Of a stretch of DNA of 64,000 bases, positions 8,347 to 17,361 are shown piece after piece; position 1 is the stretch's first letter, and every line of letters starts with the position of its first letter. The position numbers were made by a program, and so were the translations under genes. The DNA lies in NCBI GenBank assembly GCA_964343805.1, contig CAYFLR010000010.1, forward strand, positions 1 to 64,000, read 5' to 3'. The notes under the pieces were generated by a model. The model had not been told where the DNA came from. It made no database searches and was given only the letters and a program-made list of their open reading frames with translations. Source of the stretch: CAYFLR01 sp964343805 (lineage in GTDB: Bacteria; Bdellovibrionota_B; Oligoflexia; CAYFLR01).

Positions 8347-9281
8347 GAATTTTAATTGATATCTTTACTAAGAATATTCTGCTCAAAATAGTTGCGGTAC
8401 TAATGGCCATCATATTCTGGTTTATTGTCCAAGCAGAACAGGTGACTGAAGTTCAGCGAAAACTGACTATCAACCTCGCTACTCCTGAAGATGTAATTAT
8501 TCAAGGGGGAGATAACAGGCAGATGGATATCAGACTGAAAGGTCCAAAAGCGATTCTGGCGGCCTATTATGTAGAGGGAATTAACCTGCAAGCCACCTTA
8601 ACTTTACCTCATAAGCAAACCGGCAAGACTATACGAATTCGAATGCAAAAACAGTATATCAGTAATTTGCACGAGCGGATTGCCGTAGAATTTGATGAGG
8701 CATTTATTGAAGTTTTACTTCACCAAAAGATTATCAGAAATTTACCGGTGCGACCTGTTCTGATAGGGAAGCCCAAGGATGGGTATACTGTTGAGAAAAT
8801 TATCGTTGAACCGGCTGAAATTGAATTAGAGGGAGGAGCCAATGATTTAGCCTCGCTTTTGGAGGTAAACAATGTGCCACTCAATATTACCGATTTGAGT
8901 CAAAGTACCCAATTTGAGGATGTACTTCTTGATTTGACTCATTTAAAAACAGTGAAAGCTAAAACTCAAATTGTAACCATCAAATTGTTAATTGGTGAAG
9001 AAAAACGAAATAAAAAGTTTGAAAATATACCTGTTTTACTGGTAAATGATCTCTATCGTAGTCAATATCAGCCTAAGAAGATTACGATTGAAATTCAAGG
9101 GACGAAAGGGATTATTAACTTTATTAAACCAGAGGATTTTCAGGCGGTGATTGATGTGAAAGATGATCAACCGGGTAGCAAAGTGAATAAGAAAGTACAG
9201 GTTAAGATCCCACCCAATACAACCTTAATTGAATCCACTCCTGAGTGGATTACGGTTCGAATTAGTAATTATAAGAAATAA
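8343..9281 (+). CDS. cdaR: YbbR-domain regulator of CdaA
   Basis: 312 residues. One N-terminal membrane helix (about 11-29) anchors an extracytoplasmic region of repeated YbbR domains (beta-rich stretches such as LPVRPVLIGKPKDGYTV and a later similar unit FENIPVLLVN). In Firmicutes the homologue CdaR modulates c-di-AMP synthesis by CdaA. The start overlaps the cdaA stop (ATGA), implying coupled translation. Substrate or ligand is unknown; the assignment rests on domain type and neighbours. Confidence 0.85.
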   Translation: MRILIDIFTKNILLKIVAVLMAIIFWFIVQAEQVTEVQRKLTINLATPEDVIIQGGDNRQMDIRLKGPKAILAAYYVEGINLQATLTLPHKQTGKTIRIRMQKQYISNLHERIAVEFDEAFIEVLLHQKIIRNLPVRPVLIGKPKDGYTVEKIIVEPAEIELEGGANDLASLLEVNNVPLNITDLSQSTQFEDVLLDLTHLKTVKAKTQIVTIKLLIGEEKRNKKFENIPVLLVNDLYRSQYQPKKITIEIQGTKGIINFIKPEDFQAVIDVKDDQPGSKVNKKVQVKIPPNTTLIESTPEWITVRISNYKK

Positions 9282-9306
9282 ATCATTTTAAAGGTAGGAC
9301 AATTCC

Positions 9307-10659
9307 ATGGGAAAATATTTTGGAACGGATGGTATTCGTGGTTTGGCTAATGTGCACCCTATGACCCCCCTTATTGCAATGAAGCTTGGTATGGCTATTG
9401 GCAAGTACTTCGCTGGAAAAGGTAATGTTAGAATGCCAAGTGTTTTGATTGGCAAAGACACTCGTATCTCCTGTTACAGTCTTGAACAGGCATTGGCATC
9501 GGGTATTACTGCCATGGGAGTGAATGTATTATTTACTGGACCAATCCCCACACCAGGAATTGCCTATTTAACCAGAGGGATGAGGGCGACCGCAGGAGTG
9601 GTAATCAGCGCCTCTCACAATCCCTATCATGACAATGGAATCAAGATTTTTTCCCATGAAGGTTACAAATTACTTGATCAAATTGAAACTGAGCTTGAAG
9701 AGCTGATTGATTCGGATGATCTTATTTTAGATTTGAAAACTCATGAAAAAATAGGAAGAGCTAAACGTATTGACGATGCCATTGGTCAGTATGCAGTTTT
9801 TTTAAAGGAGAGTTTTCCTAAAGATCTTACCCTGGATGGAATTCGTATTGTTGTTGATTGTGCTAATGGAGCCAGTTATAAAGCCGCTCCAAAAGTGTTT
9901 AGTGAACTTGGTGCTGAGATATTCGTGCTGGGTAACGAACCCAATGGTATGAATATTAATGATAATTGTGGAGCCCTCCACCCAGAGCATATGCAGGAGA
10001 AGGTGAGGCGTTATAAGGCTGATATTGGAATAGCCTTAGACGGTGATGCCGATCGTTTGATTGTTTGTGATGAAAAGGGGGAGATTATTGATGGAGATCG
10101 CCTTTTAGCTATCTGTGGCTGTTATTTAAAAGAAGAGGGTAAATTAGCTAATGATACCATTGTTACCACTGTGATGAGTAATATTGGTTTAGACATTGCG
10201 ATGAAAGAAAAGGGAATTGATGTCCAAAGAACTAAAGTGGGTGACCGCTATGTGGTGGAATGGATGAGAGAACATGGATTCAATCTTGGTGGCGAACAGT
10301 CGGGACATATTGTTTTTCTTGATACCAACCCCACCGGTGACGGAGTGCTTTCTGCATTGAAATTGCTGGAAATTATGATTAAAAAGAGAAAGCCGCTTTC
10401 CAAACTCAAGGAGGTTATGGAAACGGTGCCACAGATCCTTATCAATGTGCCTGTTAATGAAAAACGCCCCATAGATGAGGTGGCGCCCTTGGCCGATAAG
10501 GTGAAGGAAGTGGAGTCGAAGTTAGAAGGTAAGGGCCGAGTTTTGTTGCGTTATTCGGGTACAGAGAACCTGCTTAGAATTATGGTGGAAGGGACAGATG
10601 AATCCTATATCAAAACCGAAGCCCATAATATGGCTGCACTAGCCAAAGAACATTTATAG
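9307..10659 (+). CDS. glmM: phosphoglucosamine mutase
   Basis: 450 residues, usual length. It converts glucosamine-6-phosphate to glucosamine-1-phosphate for UDP-GlcNAc and hence peptidoglycan and lipopolysaccharide. It starts with GKYFGTDGIRG, has the phosphoserine loop SASHNP (Ser103 as the phosphorylated residue), the metal loop DGDADR (245-250), the sugar-binding GGEQSGH and the phosphate-binding RYSGTE near the C terminus. AGGTAGGA precedes ATG 9307. In Firmicutes GlmM also inhibits CdaA, so the linkage may couple c-di-AMP to wall precursor supply. Confidence 0.96.
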   Translation: MGKYFGTDGIRGLANVHPMTPLIAMKLGMAIGKYFAGKGNVRMPSVLIGKDTRISCYSLEQALASGITAMGVNVLFTGPIPTPGIAYLTRGMRATAGVVISASHNPYHDNGIKIFSHEGYKLLDQIETELEELIDSDDLILDLKTHEKIGRAKRIDDAIGQYAVFLKESFPKDLTLDGIRIVVDCANGASYKAAPKVFSELGAEIFVLGNEPNGMNINDNCGALHPEHMQEKVRRYKADIGIALDGDADRLIVCDEKGEIIDGDRLLAICGCYLKEEGKLANDTIVTTVMSNIGLDIAMKEKGIDVQRTKVGDRYVVEWMREHGFNLGGEQSGHIVFLDTNPTGDGVLSALKLLEIMIKKRKPLSKLKEVMETVPQILINVPVNEKRPIDEVAPLADKVKEVESKLEGKGRVLLRYSGTENLLRIMVEGTDESYIKTEAHNMAALAKEHL

Positions 10660-10673
10660 AAAGGGGAGATTTT

Positions 10674-11420
10674 ATGAAACCTCGGTTAGGGGTTAATATT
10701 GATCATGTTGCTACTATCAGACAGTGTCGAGATACAAAATACCCAGACCCTGTTCAGGCAGCAGTGTTGGCCGAATTAGGTGGAGCCGATCAAATTACCA
10801 TTCATTTACGAGAAGATCGTCGACATATTCAGGACAGAGATTTAACTATTCTTAAGCAGACCGCTTCGGTTCGTCTTAATTTAGAAATGGCAGTAACTGA
10901 CGAGATGATTGCCATTGCCAAGGATGTAAAGCCTGATATGGTGACTTTGGTTCCTGAAAAGAGAGAGGAACGAACCACAGAAGGTGGTTTAGATGTAGTG
11001 AATAATAAAAATAGAATAAAAGAGGCGATCTGTTCTTTAGAAGAAACGATTCCTATTGTCAGTTTATTTGTGGATCCCAGCCTGGATACTATGGAAACTC
11101 TGGCAGAGGTAGGATCCCGAGCCATTGAAATCCACACTGGATTTTATGCTGATGCACCAAACCTAAGGGCAGCCCAAGATGAACTGAAGAAAATTTCTGC
11201 TGCCGTTGAGGTTGCTAAGAATCAGAATGTAAAGGTGTTTGCAGGTCATGGGTTGCATTATCAAAATATCCTTCCTCTCTTGCAGATGAAAGATATTGAA
11301 GAGTATAATATTGGTCATTCCATCATTGGAAAAGCTATATTTGTTGGATTAGAACGAGCTGTTCGAGAGATGAAAGAGATCATTCAACAGCATTACGAAG
11401 GTGAATTACCCATTGAATAA
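10674..11420 (+). CDS. pdxJ: pyridoxine 5'-phosphate synthase
   Basis: 248 residues. It closes the pyridoxine ring from 1-deoxyxylulose 5-phosphate and amino-acetone phosphate (the DXP-dependent vitamin B6 route). The chain begins LGVNIDHVATIRQCR and contains YPDPVQAA and HLREDRRHI, all diagnostic, plus the late FAGHGLHYQN and EYNIGHSIIG motifs. Start ATG 10674 follows AAAGGGGAG. Its 3' end overlaps the chosen tsaE start. Confidence 0.96.
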   Translation: MKPRLGVNIDHVATIRQCRDTKYPDPVQAAVLAELGGADQITIHLREDRRHIQDRDLTILKQTASVRLNLEMAVTDEMIAIAKDVKPDMVTLVPEKREERTTEGGLDVVNNKNRIKEAICSLEETIPIVSLFVDPSLDTMETLAEVGSRAIEIHTGFYADAPNLRAAQDELKKISAAVEVAKNQNVKVFAGHGLHYQNILPLLQMKDIEEYNIGHSIIGKAIFVGLERAVREMKEIIQQHYEGELPIE

Positions 11421-11859
11421 GAATGAGAATCTGGAATTTGTGAATATTGATTTAGAAGGGCTTACACCGGTCGTTTCTCGTCTCAAAGAGCTTATTAAAC
11501 CCGGACAGGTAATCCTTTTTAATGGAGATTTAGGTGCTGGAAAAACCACCTTTATAAGGTTGCTTTGTGAATCTATCGGCCTCAGTACAGGAGAGGCTGT
11601 TAAGAGCCCAAGCTTTTCCTTAGTAAACACTTACGAGACTGATCTATGCCAAGTTCATCATTTTGACCTTTATCGCTTAGATAATATGGATCAACTTCTT
11701 CAAGATATTGGTTTTGATGAGTACTTGAATTCTCATAGTGTCTTAATGATAGAATGGGGAGAAAAGCTTGGTAAACTACCTCTTTCAGGTTATTACAAAG
11801 TAGATATTAGCTATAATAATGAGAATAGTAGAGATATTTGCATCTCTTATTGTAATTAA
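11401..11859 (+). CDS. tsaE: tRNA threonylcarbamoyladenosine biosynthesis ATPase TsaE
   Basis: 152 residues, matching the family length of about 150. TsaE is the P-loop ATPase that works with TsaB/TsaD in making t6A37 on ANN-decoding tRNAs. The P loop GDLGAGKTT is at 42-50, followed by KSPSFSLVNTYE, the HFDLYRL segment and MIEWGEKL, all characteristic. The start is uncertain: GTG 11401 overlaps pdxJ by 20 bp, and TTG 11413 or GTG 11440 are alternatives. It closes the operon, so the unit has tRNA-modification genes at both ends. Confidence 0.93.
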   Translation: MNYPLNKNENLEFVNIDLEGLTPVVSRLKELIKPGQVILFNGDLGAGKTTFIRLLCESIGLSTGEAVKSPSFSLVNTYETDLCQVHHFDLYRLDNMDQLLQDIGFDEYLNSHSVLMIEWGEKLGKLPLSGYYKVDISYNNENSRDICISYCN

Positions 11860-11867
11860 TCTTAAGG

Positions 11868-12614
11868 TTATTCAACTTCTCGGCAGCGATTCATAGGATT
11901 TTGCTCATTGTCCAGTTTTTCAGATTTCCATGAAACATTGGGGTTGTAAACACAGCCGTATACTAAGCAGAGTGAGTTTTGAGTATCAAAGGCATTTTCT
12001 TTGCATTGAAGTCCTTTGCCACATATCCATGCGGGATCGATGCAACAATGGGCTATTGTCTCTTTTTCGCAGCCCATACTTTTAGGATCAAATCCTCCAC
12101 CCTCCAGTAAAACAAAATCTTCTCCACGCAGGCTAGAGAACACTCTAATGTAAAGGTCAGACCAGGTTGAGCTATCTTCAGCCCCAGTATTATAAACGGG
12201 ACCAGATTCATCTCTACGGTAATTTCCTCCATTTTCTTCCGTTTCCCAGCAGTTAAAATCAATTTCATTCTGACAATATTTGACATGGGGGTGTTGTACC
12301 GTTTGTTGAGTTGTATAATCGTTTACCGGTTCTTCAGTAGTAGTTTGGGTTGTCTGTGTAGTTTCTGTCGTCTGAGTTTTTGTATTATCTGTTGTCTGGC
12401 TAGTCTTATTATTCGTATTTTGGTTTTTTTCCACACCGCCATCATTGGTATTTGCATTGGCAGAACTATTTGTTGATTGTTGGTATTCTGGTGGTTGGCT
12501 GGTGGCCTTTTTCTTACTTTGAGGCAGGCTTTTTACCCCAGATCCTATATCATTGCAATTAACGAAAATTAGAAGATAGGTTAAGGCAATTACTAAAATC
12601 TGAATTTTAGACAT
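11868..12614 (-). CDS. Cys-rich putative lipoprotein
   Basis: 248 residues. A hydrophobic leader ends at FVNC (Cys about 20); Asn before the Cys is unusual for a lipobox, so lipidation is likely but not certain. A Thr/Gln/Asn-rich linker (about 35-105) leads to a compact C-terminal domain with ten Cys, including HCC and CxxxxxC spacings, which should be disulfide-bonded in the periplasm or at the surface. The start has GAGGA 5 bp upstream. It converges with tsaE with only 8 bp between stops. No family recognised. Confidence 0.8.
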   Translation of the reverse strand: MSKIQILVIALTYLLIFVNCNDIGSGVKSLPQSKKKATSQPPEYQQSTNSSANANTNDGGVEKNQNTNNKTSQTTDNTKTQTTETTQTTQTTTEEPVNDYTTQQTVQHPHVKYCQNEIDFNCWETEENGGNYRRDESGPVYNTGAEDSSTWSDLYIRVFSSLRGEDFVLLEGGGFDPKSMGCEKETIAHCCIDPAWICGKGLQCKENAFDTQNSLCLVYGCVYNPNVSWKSEKLDNEQNPMNRCREVE

Positions 12615-13075
12615 AAGTTCCTCATGGTTTCAGGTAATTATTGTTCTATCTTATATATCGGTATTTTGGATAATTACTTGAGNNNNNNNNNNAATGTAAA
12701 AATGAATGAAGGTGTAAGTCTTTGATTACTTGTTACTTAATAAATGAGGTGACCTATGGTAGGATATGATAATCAATGAATTAAAAAGGATGTTTTATTT
12801 TTTATCAAAATTTGATATAATAATATATAAATTAAGTGCGAATCTCTGTTTAAAACATGTGGTTTGAATTTCAATGGGGTGTTTATTTAGAGGATCAAAA
12901 ACACTCTCAAAAAGGCTTTAATTATTATCTGAGGATCTAATTTCAAGGATCCTGGGATAATTTTTAACCCCCCTTTCTTTTTGAGCTCCCATCAAAACGA
13001 GTAAAACAACACTTTCTAAACTAGAGATAAGCTGAGGTATTTTTACCTGAAACATTCTTTATAAGAGGGGGAGGT
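12615..13075. other. AT-rich divergent spacer with assembly gap
   Basis: This 461-bp spacer between two divergent genes contains a 10-N gap at 12683-12692. I see no reading frame of note and no RNA gene. A short AGGTA/TACCT stem lies at about 13032-13045 and GGATC-containing repeats at about 12930-12955. Promoters for both flanking genes are expected here, but I cannot place one with confidence. Confidence 0.6.
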
Positions 13076-16000
13076 ATGTTTTACTGGGTTCAACATAAGA
13101 AGTCATTCATTATATGTTTGATTCTGCTGGGGATGGTAGCACCAGCTAGCAGCTTATGGGCTAAAAAAACAAAAGCGAAAGCCAAGGAAAGATGGGATAT
13201 TGAGGGTCAGTATTCCGCTCCTGAGCATAAAAGCTATGAGCAGTTTTATGAAGACAAAAATGCTGCCAAAAGAACCAAAGAGGCAGCTCGGTTACGAAAT
13301 AAAACCATTGCTAGTATAGAAAAACTGCTCAAAGGTAAATTAGATAGAAACGATCGGTATCAACTGCAAATTAGGTTGGCCGACCTTTTATCAGAAAAAT
13401 ATCAGGTGACGAGCCAAAGAGTATTTCTAAATCGGGCTATTTCAGTATATCGCCGTATTATCAAAAAGTTTAGCCGCAGAAAGGATTTAGATCGGGTCTA
13501 TTTTGCTTTGGCATTTCATCTATCTTTAATCGGGGATAAGACCTATCCTCTTTATCACCGTCGTTTGATTAAAAGATTTCCTCAGTCCTCTTTTTTGCCA
13601 GATTCCTACTTGGCTCTGGGAGAGTATCATTTCGAAAGACATGAAGTAGCACTGGCTATCAAGAATTATAAGAAGGTCATTCCCTTCAAAAATTCTAAGG
13701 CCTACTTATTTGCCATTTATAAACTGGGATGGTGTTATTTTAATCTGGCCGCCAAAGATAAGAAAATGGAGAGAAAAAACCATCAAAAGTCATTGGCCGC
13801 TTTTAAATTAGTTGTGAAACAAGGTAAAGAGAATGGAGGAGTCAATCAGCTAAATCTACGAAATGAAGCACTAATGGATATGGTTTTTGTTTATGCTGAA
13901 ACAGGTGATACCAGGGGTGCTTGGAGTTATTTTCAAAAAATTAAAGAAAAAGATTATTTTCGCAAAATTCTCATGAGGCTGGCATGGACCCATAATCGTA
14001 AGGGAGACTATACAGCGGCTAGAGGTATTTATTTAAGGTTATTGAAGGAATTTCCTCTTCATAAAGATGTCCATGTAGTTATGGAAAAAATCGTAACCGT
14101 GAGCGAGAAGAAAAAAGATTTTCCTGGAGTCCTGAAATACTTAAAGCTGTTTACCCACAAATACAGTAAAAAATCAGCTTGGTATCAAAAACACCAAAAA
14201 GATAAGGAAGCCATCGCTGGATTAGAGGAAACCAAAGAGCGATTAATTCGAGTCTGGGGAAAAACCTTTCATTTACAAGGGCAAGATCCTAAAAGGGTGA
14301 AGCAGCAGAAGATGTATTATGGTTTTGCCATGGATACTTACAGGCTGTATCTCATTTCGTTTGAACCCTCTAATAGCTATTTTGAAATCAAGTTTTTACT
14401 TGCCGAACTATTGTACTCCTTTGAGAAGTACAATGAAGCGGCAGGGCATTATTTGGAAGTAGCGGCAAGTAATTATCAAGAACGGGTGGAACTCTCTGCT
14501 AAAAATGCTATTTTTTCATTCGAAAAAGCTTTTGAAAAGAGCAAAATAAAGACTCCTAAGCTCACCACTAAAGCTCTACCAATCCCTACTCTCTTGCAGA
14601 AGGTGGTCTCCTCCTGTGACCGATATTTAGAAGTAGTAAAGAATGATTCAGTCAACGACCGAATGTGGGCCAAAATGAAGGCTGCACGTATTTACTACAC
14701 CTATTCTAACTTTAAGGAAGCATTTAAAAGACTTCAAAAGGTTATAGATGAGCATTCTTCCTCTAAAACTGCCAAAACAGCAGCGCGTATGATTTTGCAT
14801 GTTCACCATCGGGATAAAAACTGGGCAAAACTTTATCAAACCGCCAAAGAGATGATGGCCAACACCAAGCTCATTAAAGGCGGGTTTCAAAAGGAGCTAC
14901 TACAAATTGTAAAGAATTCTCATTTTAAAATGGGAGAAGATCTAGAGGGTCATAAGAAATATGTAAAGGCAGCAGATATGTTTTTATCCTACTTTAAGGA
15001 TTTCAACGGGGATAAATTTGCTGATCGCGCCCTTTTTAGAGCCTCCTTAAATTATGAGAAGGCGAAAGACTATGCAAAGAGTATTCATGCTTTGAGTCTT
15101 TTAGATAAATCCTTTCCCAAGTCAAAGTTGCATGGAGACACTTTGATCAGAATGGGTTTTCTAAATGAATCTATTATGAACTTTAGCAAAGCGGCTCATT
15201 ATTATGAAAGATTTGCACGAAAATACCCAAGTCGAAAAGAGGCGCAGAACTCTCTATTAAATGCTGCAGTTATCCATGAAAGTTTAGAGAAAGTAGAGGA
15301 TTCCTATCGCTGTTACAAACATTTCATCAGACTATTTCCTAGAGTTAAAGAGGTAGAGGTCAGATTTTCTTTAGTTGAGCACGGTATCAAATTAGAGGAG
15401 TACAAAGATGCCAAGGCTCATCTTAAGTACATTGCGGATAGGGCAGAAAAAATAGATGATAAAATACTGGCCATGGTCCAGTTATGGCGTGTTTCCTCTC
15501 ATTTAGGAAAAGAGAATCTCTCTTGGCTGACCAAGGCAGATAAACTGTTTAAGCAATCTCAAAAGAATCATAACTTAACTAATTCAGCTAAAGAATTGGC
15601 TGCTGTAAAGTTTGAGAGCATGGACCGTATTCTTCAGGCCTACTTTGCTATTAATTTGAAGAATCCAAAAATGCTAGGAAAAGACTTGGATCGTAAGAAA
15701 TACTTGATGGGACAGATTAAGCAAAAGTACTCTGAGATTATGGATCTCGGAGACCCTGAATATGGGGTTGCCTCTTTATATCAGCTCGGCTTTACCGTGC
15801 AGAATATGGCGGAATCCTTATCGGGGGCTGTTGCTCCAGCAGGACTTGGCAAAGATGATGAGAGAGAGTTTCGTTCTCAACTTGATCAATTGATTTTTCC
15901 TTTGGAAGAAGAGTCTTTTGTCTATTACAAAACGGCTTTTGATAAGTCTATGGAATTAGGTGTCTATAGTCTTTACCAACAAAAGGCTTATCAGGCTTTA

Positions 16001-16111
16001 AATAAGCTAGATCCAGCCAAGTACAGTCAATCAGAAGAGATGGGGTACTCTCTCACTTTTGGTCTGGCTGATTTTAATCAAAACGAAATGATCAAAGATT
16101 TAATTCAATAA
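13076..16111 (+). CDS. large periplasmic TPR protein
   Basis: 1011 residues with a signal peptide (hydrophobic stretch about 10-25, probable cleavage after SLWA). Nearly the whole mature chain is helical repeats of TPR/Sel1-like spacing, e.g. LYHRRLIKRFPQSSFLPDSYLALGEYHFER. It is very basic. GGGGGAGG precedes ATG 13076. The next gene, also TPR, starts 2 bp after its stop, so the pair is one operon. A large TPR protein followed by a TPR lipoprotein resembles the GltD/GltE-type pair of myxobacterial and Bdellovibrio gliding or envelope complexes, but that link is only inferred from architecture. Confidence 0.85.
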   Translation: MFYWVQHKKSFIICLILLGMVAPASSLWAKKTKAKAKERWDIEGQYSAPEHKSYEQFYEDKNAAKRTKEAARLRNKTIASIEKLLKGKLDRNDRYQLQIRLADLLSEKYQVTSQRVFLNRAISVYRRIIKKFSRRKDLDRVYFALAFHLSLIGDKTYPLYHRRLIKRFPQSSFLPDSYLALGEYHFERHEVALAIKNYKKVIPFKNSKAYLFAIYKLGWCYFNLAAKDKKMERKNHQKSLAAFKLVVKQGKENGGVNQLNLRNEALMDMVFVYAETGDTRGAWSYFQKIKEKDYFRKILMRLAWTHNRKGDYTAARGIYLRLLKEFPLHKDVHVVMEKIVTVSEKKKDFPGVLKYLKLFTHKYSKKSAWYQKHQKDKEAIAGLEETKERLIRVWGKTFHLQGQDPKRVKQQKMYYGFAMDTYRLYLISFEPSNSYFEIKFLLAELLYSFEKYNEAAGHYLEVAASNYQERVELSAKNAIFSFEKAFEKSKIKTPKLTTKALPIPTLLQKVVSSCDRYLEVVKNDSVNDRMWAKMKAARIYYTYSNFKEAFKRLQKVIDEHSSSKTAKTAARMILHVHHRDKNWAKLYQTAKEMMANTKLIKGGFQKELLQIVKNSHFKMGEDLEGHKKYVKAADMFLSYFKDFNGDKFADRALFRASLNYEKAKDYAKSIHALSLLDKSFPKSKLHGDTLIRMGFLNESIMNFSKAAHYYERFARKYPSRKEAQNSLLNAAVIHESLEKVEDSYRCYKHFIRLFPRVKEVEVRFSLVEHGIKLEEYKDAKAHLKYIADRAEKIDDKILAMVQLWRVSSHLGKENLSWLTKADKLFKQSQKNHNLTNSAKELAAVKFESMDRILQAYFAINLKNPKMLGKDLDRKKYLMGQIKQKYSEIMDLGDPEYGVASLYQLGFTVQNMAESLSGAVAPAGLGKDDEREFRSQLDQLIFPLEEESFVYYKTAFDKSMELGVYSLYQQKAYQALNKLDPAKYSQSEEMGYSLTFGLADFNQNEMIKDLIQ

Positions 16112-16112
16112 A

Positions 16113-17279
16113 ATGGGGGTTATTGTGCAAAAATTACTAATCTTAACTTTATTATTTACGTGGTTAGGGGGTTGTACCACCTCCCAGGTTTCTTTTCGCG
16201 AGAATGCGGTAAGAAAACAGGTCAGTGTTTTACATGGGGGGGAATCCTATGTGCAAAATGATTTTAAGGCAGAGAAAATAAAAAAGTCCATCGTGGATCA
16301 TAAAGAGTCTGTAAAGAAAGATGATGGAAATCTAAAGACTCGGATGAATCTAGCCAACCTTCATTTTGTAAATGGAGAGGTGGATGAGGCTGAAAAGCAA
16401 ACCAAAGCAGTCTTAAAAATCAATCCCACCTATGTGGACGCCATCCGTTTGATGGCAAAGATCATGTACCAAAAAGGACAATATAAATTGGTGCGTTTGA
16501 TCTGTGAAAATAGTTTTTTTAAGGGTGTTATTGACAGTGAATTGCACAATGTATTGGCTAAATCCTACCTCAAACTCAATATGAAGGGGCTTGCTTTTCA
16601 TCACCTTAAGAAAGCAATTACCGTGGATCAGCGTAATATGGCTGCTCAGATGAATTTAGGATCTTTTTACCTGCACTATAAGGATTATAATCGGGCAGGT
16701 ATTCAGTTTCAGAAAGTTCTACTCGTTGCTCCTGCTTCCGTGCATGCTAAGGCCGGGCTAGCTACCGTTTTATATCGAAAAGGTGAATATGATAGATCAT
16801 TAAAACTGTTCAATGAAGTGTTGAAGGTCAATCCTAATCATAAATTGGCTTTATTCAATGCGGGCTTAGTCCTCAAAGAGAACAACTTTGCTCAAAAGAA
16901 CTTGAAGCAATCACTGAAACATTTTGAACGTTTGCTAGATTTAGTTGCTGATGATCGAAAGACCTATGAATTGGCTTATAACAAAATTGTAGAGGTTCGG
17001 GATTCTATGCAAAATACTGTAAAGAGTGACCAAGAAATTTGGAAGCTTGCAGAAAATGGAACTCCTGCAACCAAAGAAGAGGATGTGGCCGCCAAGAAGC
17101 CTATCAAGAAAAAAAGTGAACCTGAAAAAACTGAAGAAGAGGCATACATAGAAAAGGGGCTTGGTTTGGAAGCGAGTGTGGCTCCGGTCAAAGAGGAGAA
17201 AAAGGAATACTCACAAGCAGTTGTGAGTACATCAAATGATTCAGCAGATAGATTAGAGGAAATTTTATTATCTGAATAG
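16113..17279 (+). CDS. TPR lipoprotein
   Basis: 388 residues. The leader ends at the lipobox LGGC (Cys 21), giving a lipidated, probably outer-membrane protein. Residues about 70-310 are at least five TPR units (e.g. MNLGSFYLHYKDYNRAGIQF, ALFNAGLVLKE), followed by a Lys/Glu-rich tail. ATG 16113 lies 2 bp after the upstream stop; GTG 16125 with GGGGG six bases upstream is a good alternative start that keeps the lipobox. A partner of the preceding TPR protein is likely. A terminator-like hairpin follows at 17306-17338. Confidence 0.85.
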   Translation: MGVIVQKLLILTLLFTWLGGCTTSQVSFRENAVRKQVSVLHGGESYVQNDFKAEKIKKSIVDHKESVKKDDGNLKTRMNLANLHFVNGEVDEAEKQTKAVLKINPTYVDAIRLMAKIMYQKGQYKLVRLICENSFFKGVIDSELHNVLAKSYLKLNMKGLAFHHLKKAITVDQRNMAAQMNLGSFYLHYKDYNRAGIQFQKVLLVAPASVHAKAGLATVLYRKGEYDRSLKLFNEVLKVNPNHKLALFNAGLVLKENNFAQKNLKQSLKHFERLLDLVADDRKTYELAYNKIVEVRDSMQNTVKSDQEIWKLAENGTPATKEEDVAAKKPIKKKSEPEKTEEEAYIEKGLGLEASVAPVKEEKKEYSQAVVSTSNDSADRLEEILLSE

Positions 17280-17305
17280 AGTCTGGTTAAATAAAAAAAA
17301 GGGTT

Positions 17306-17338
17306 AAAGGACCTGAAAGGGGGGGAATCAGGTCCTTT
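17306..17338. terminator. terminator hairpin between convergent genes
   Basis: AAAGGACCTGA (17306-17316) and TCAGGTCCTTT (17328-17338) form a perfect 11-bp stem. On the minus strand it is followed by AACCC and eight Ts, on the plus strand by a pyrimidine-rich stretch, so it probably serves both convergent genes. Confidence 0.7.
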
Positions 17339-17361
17339 CCCTTCTTTATAAAGTTAGAGAG

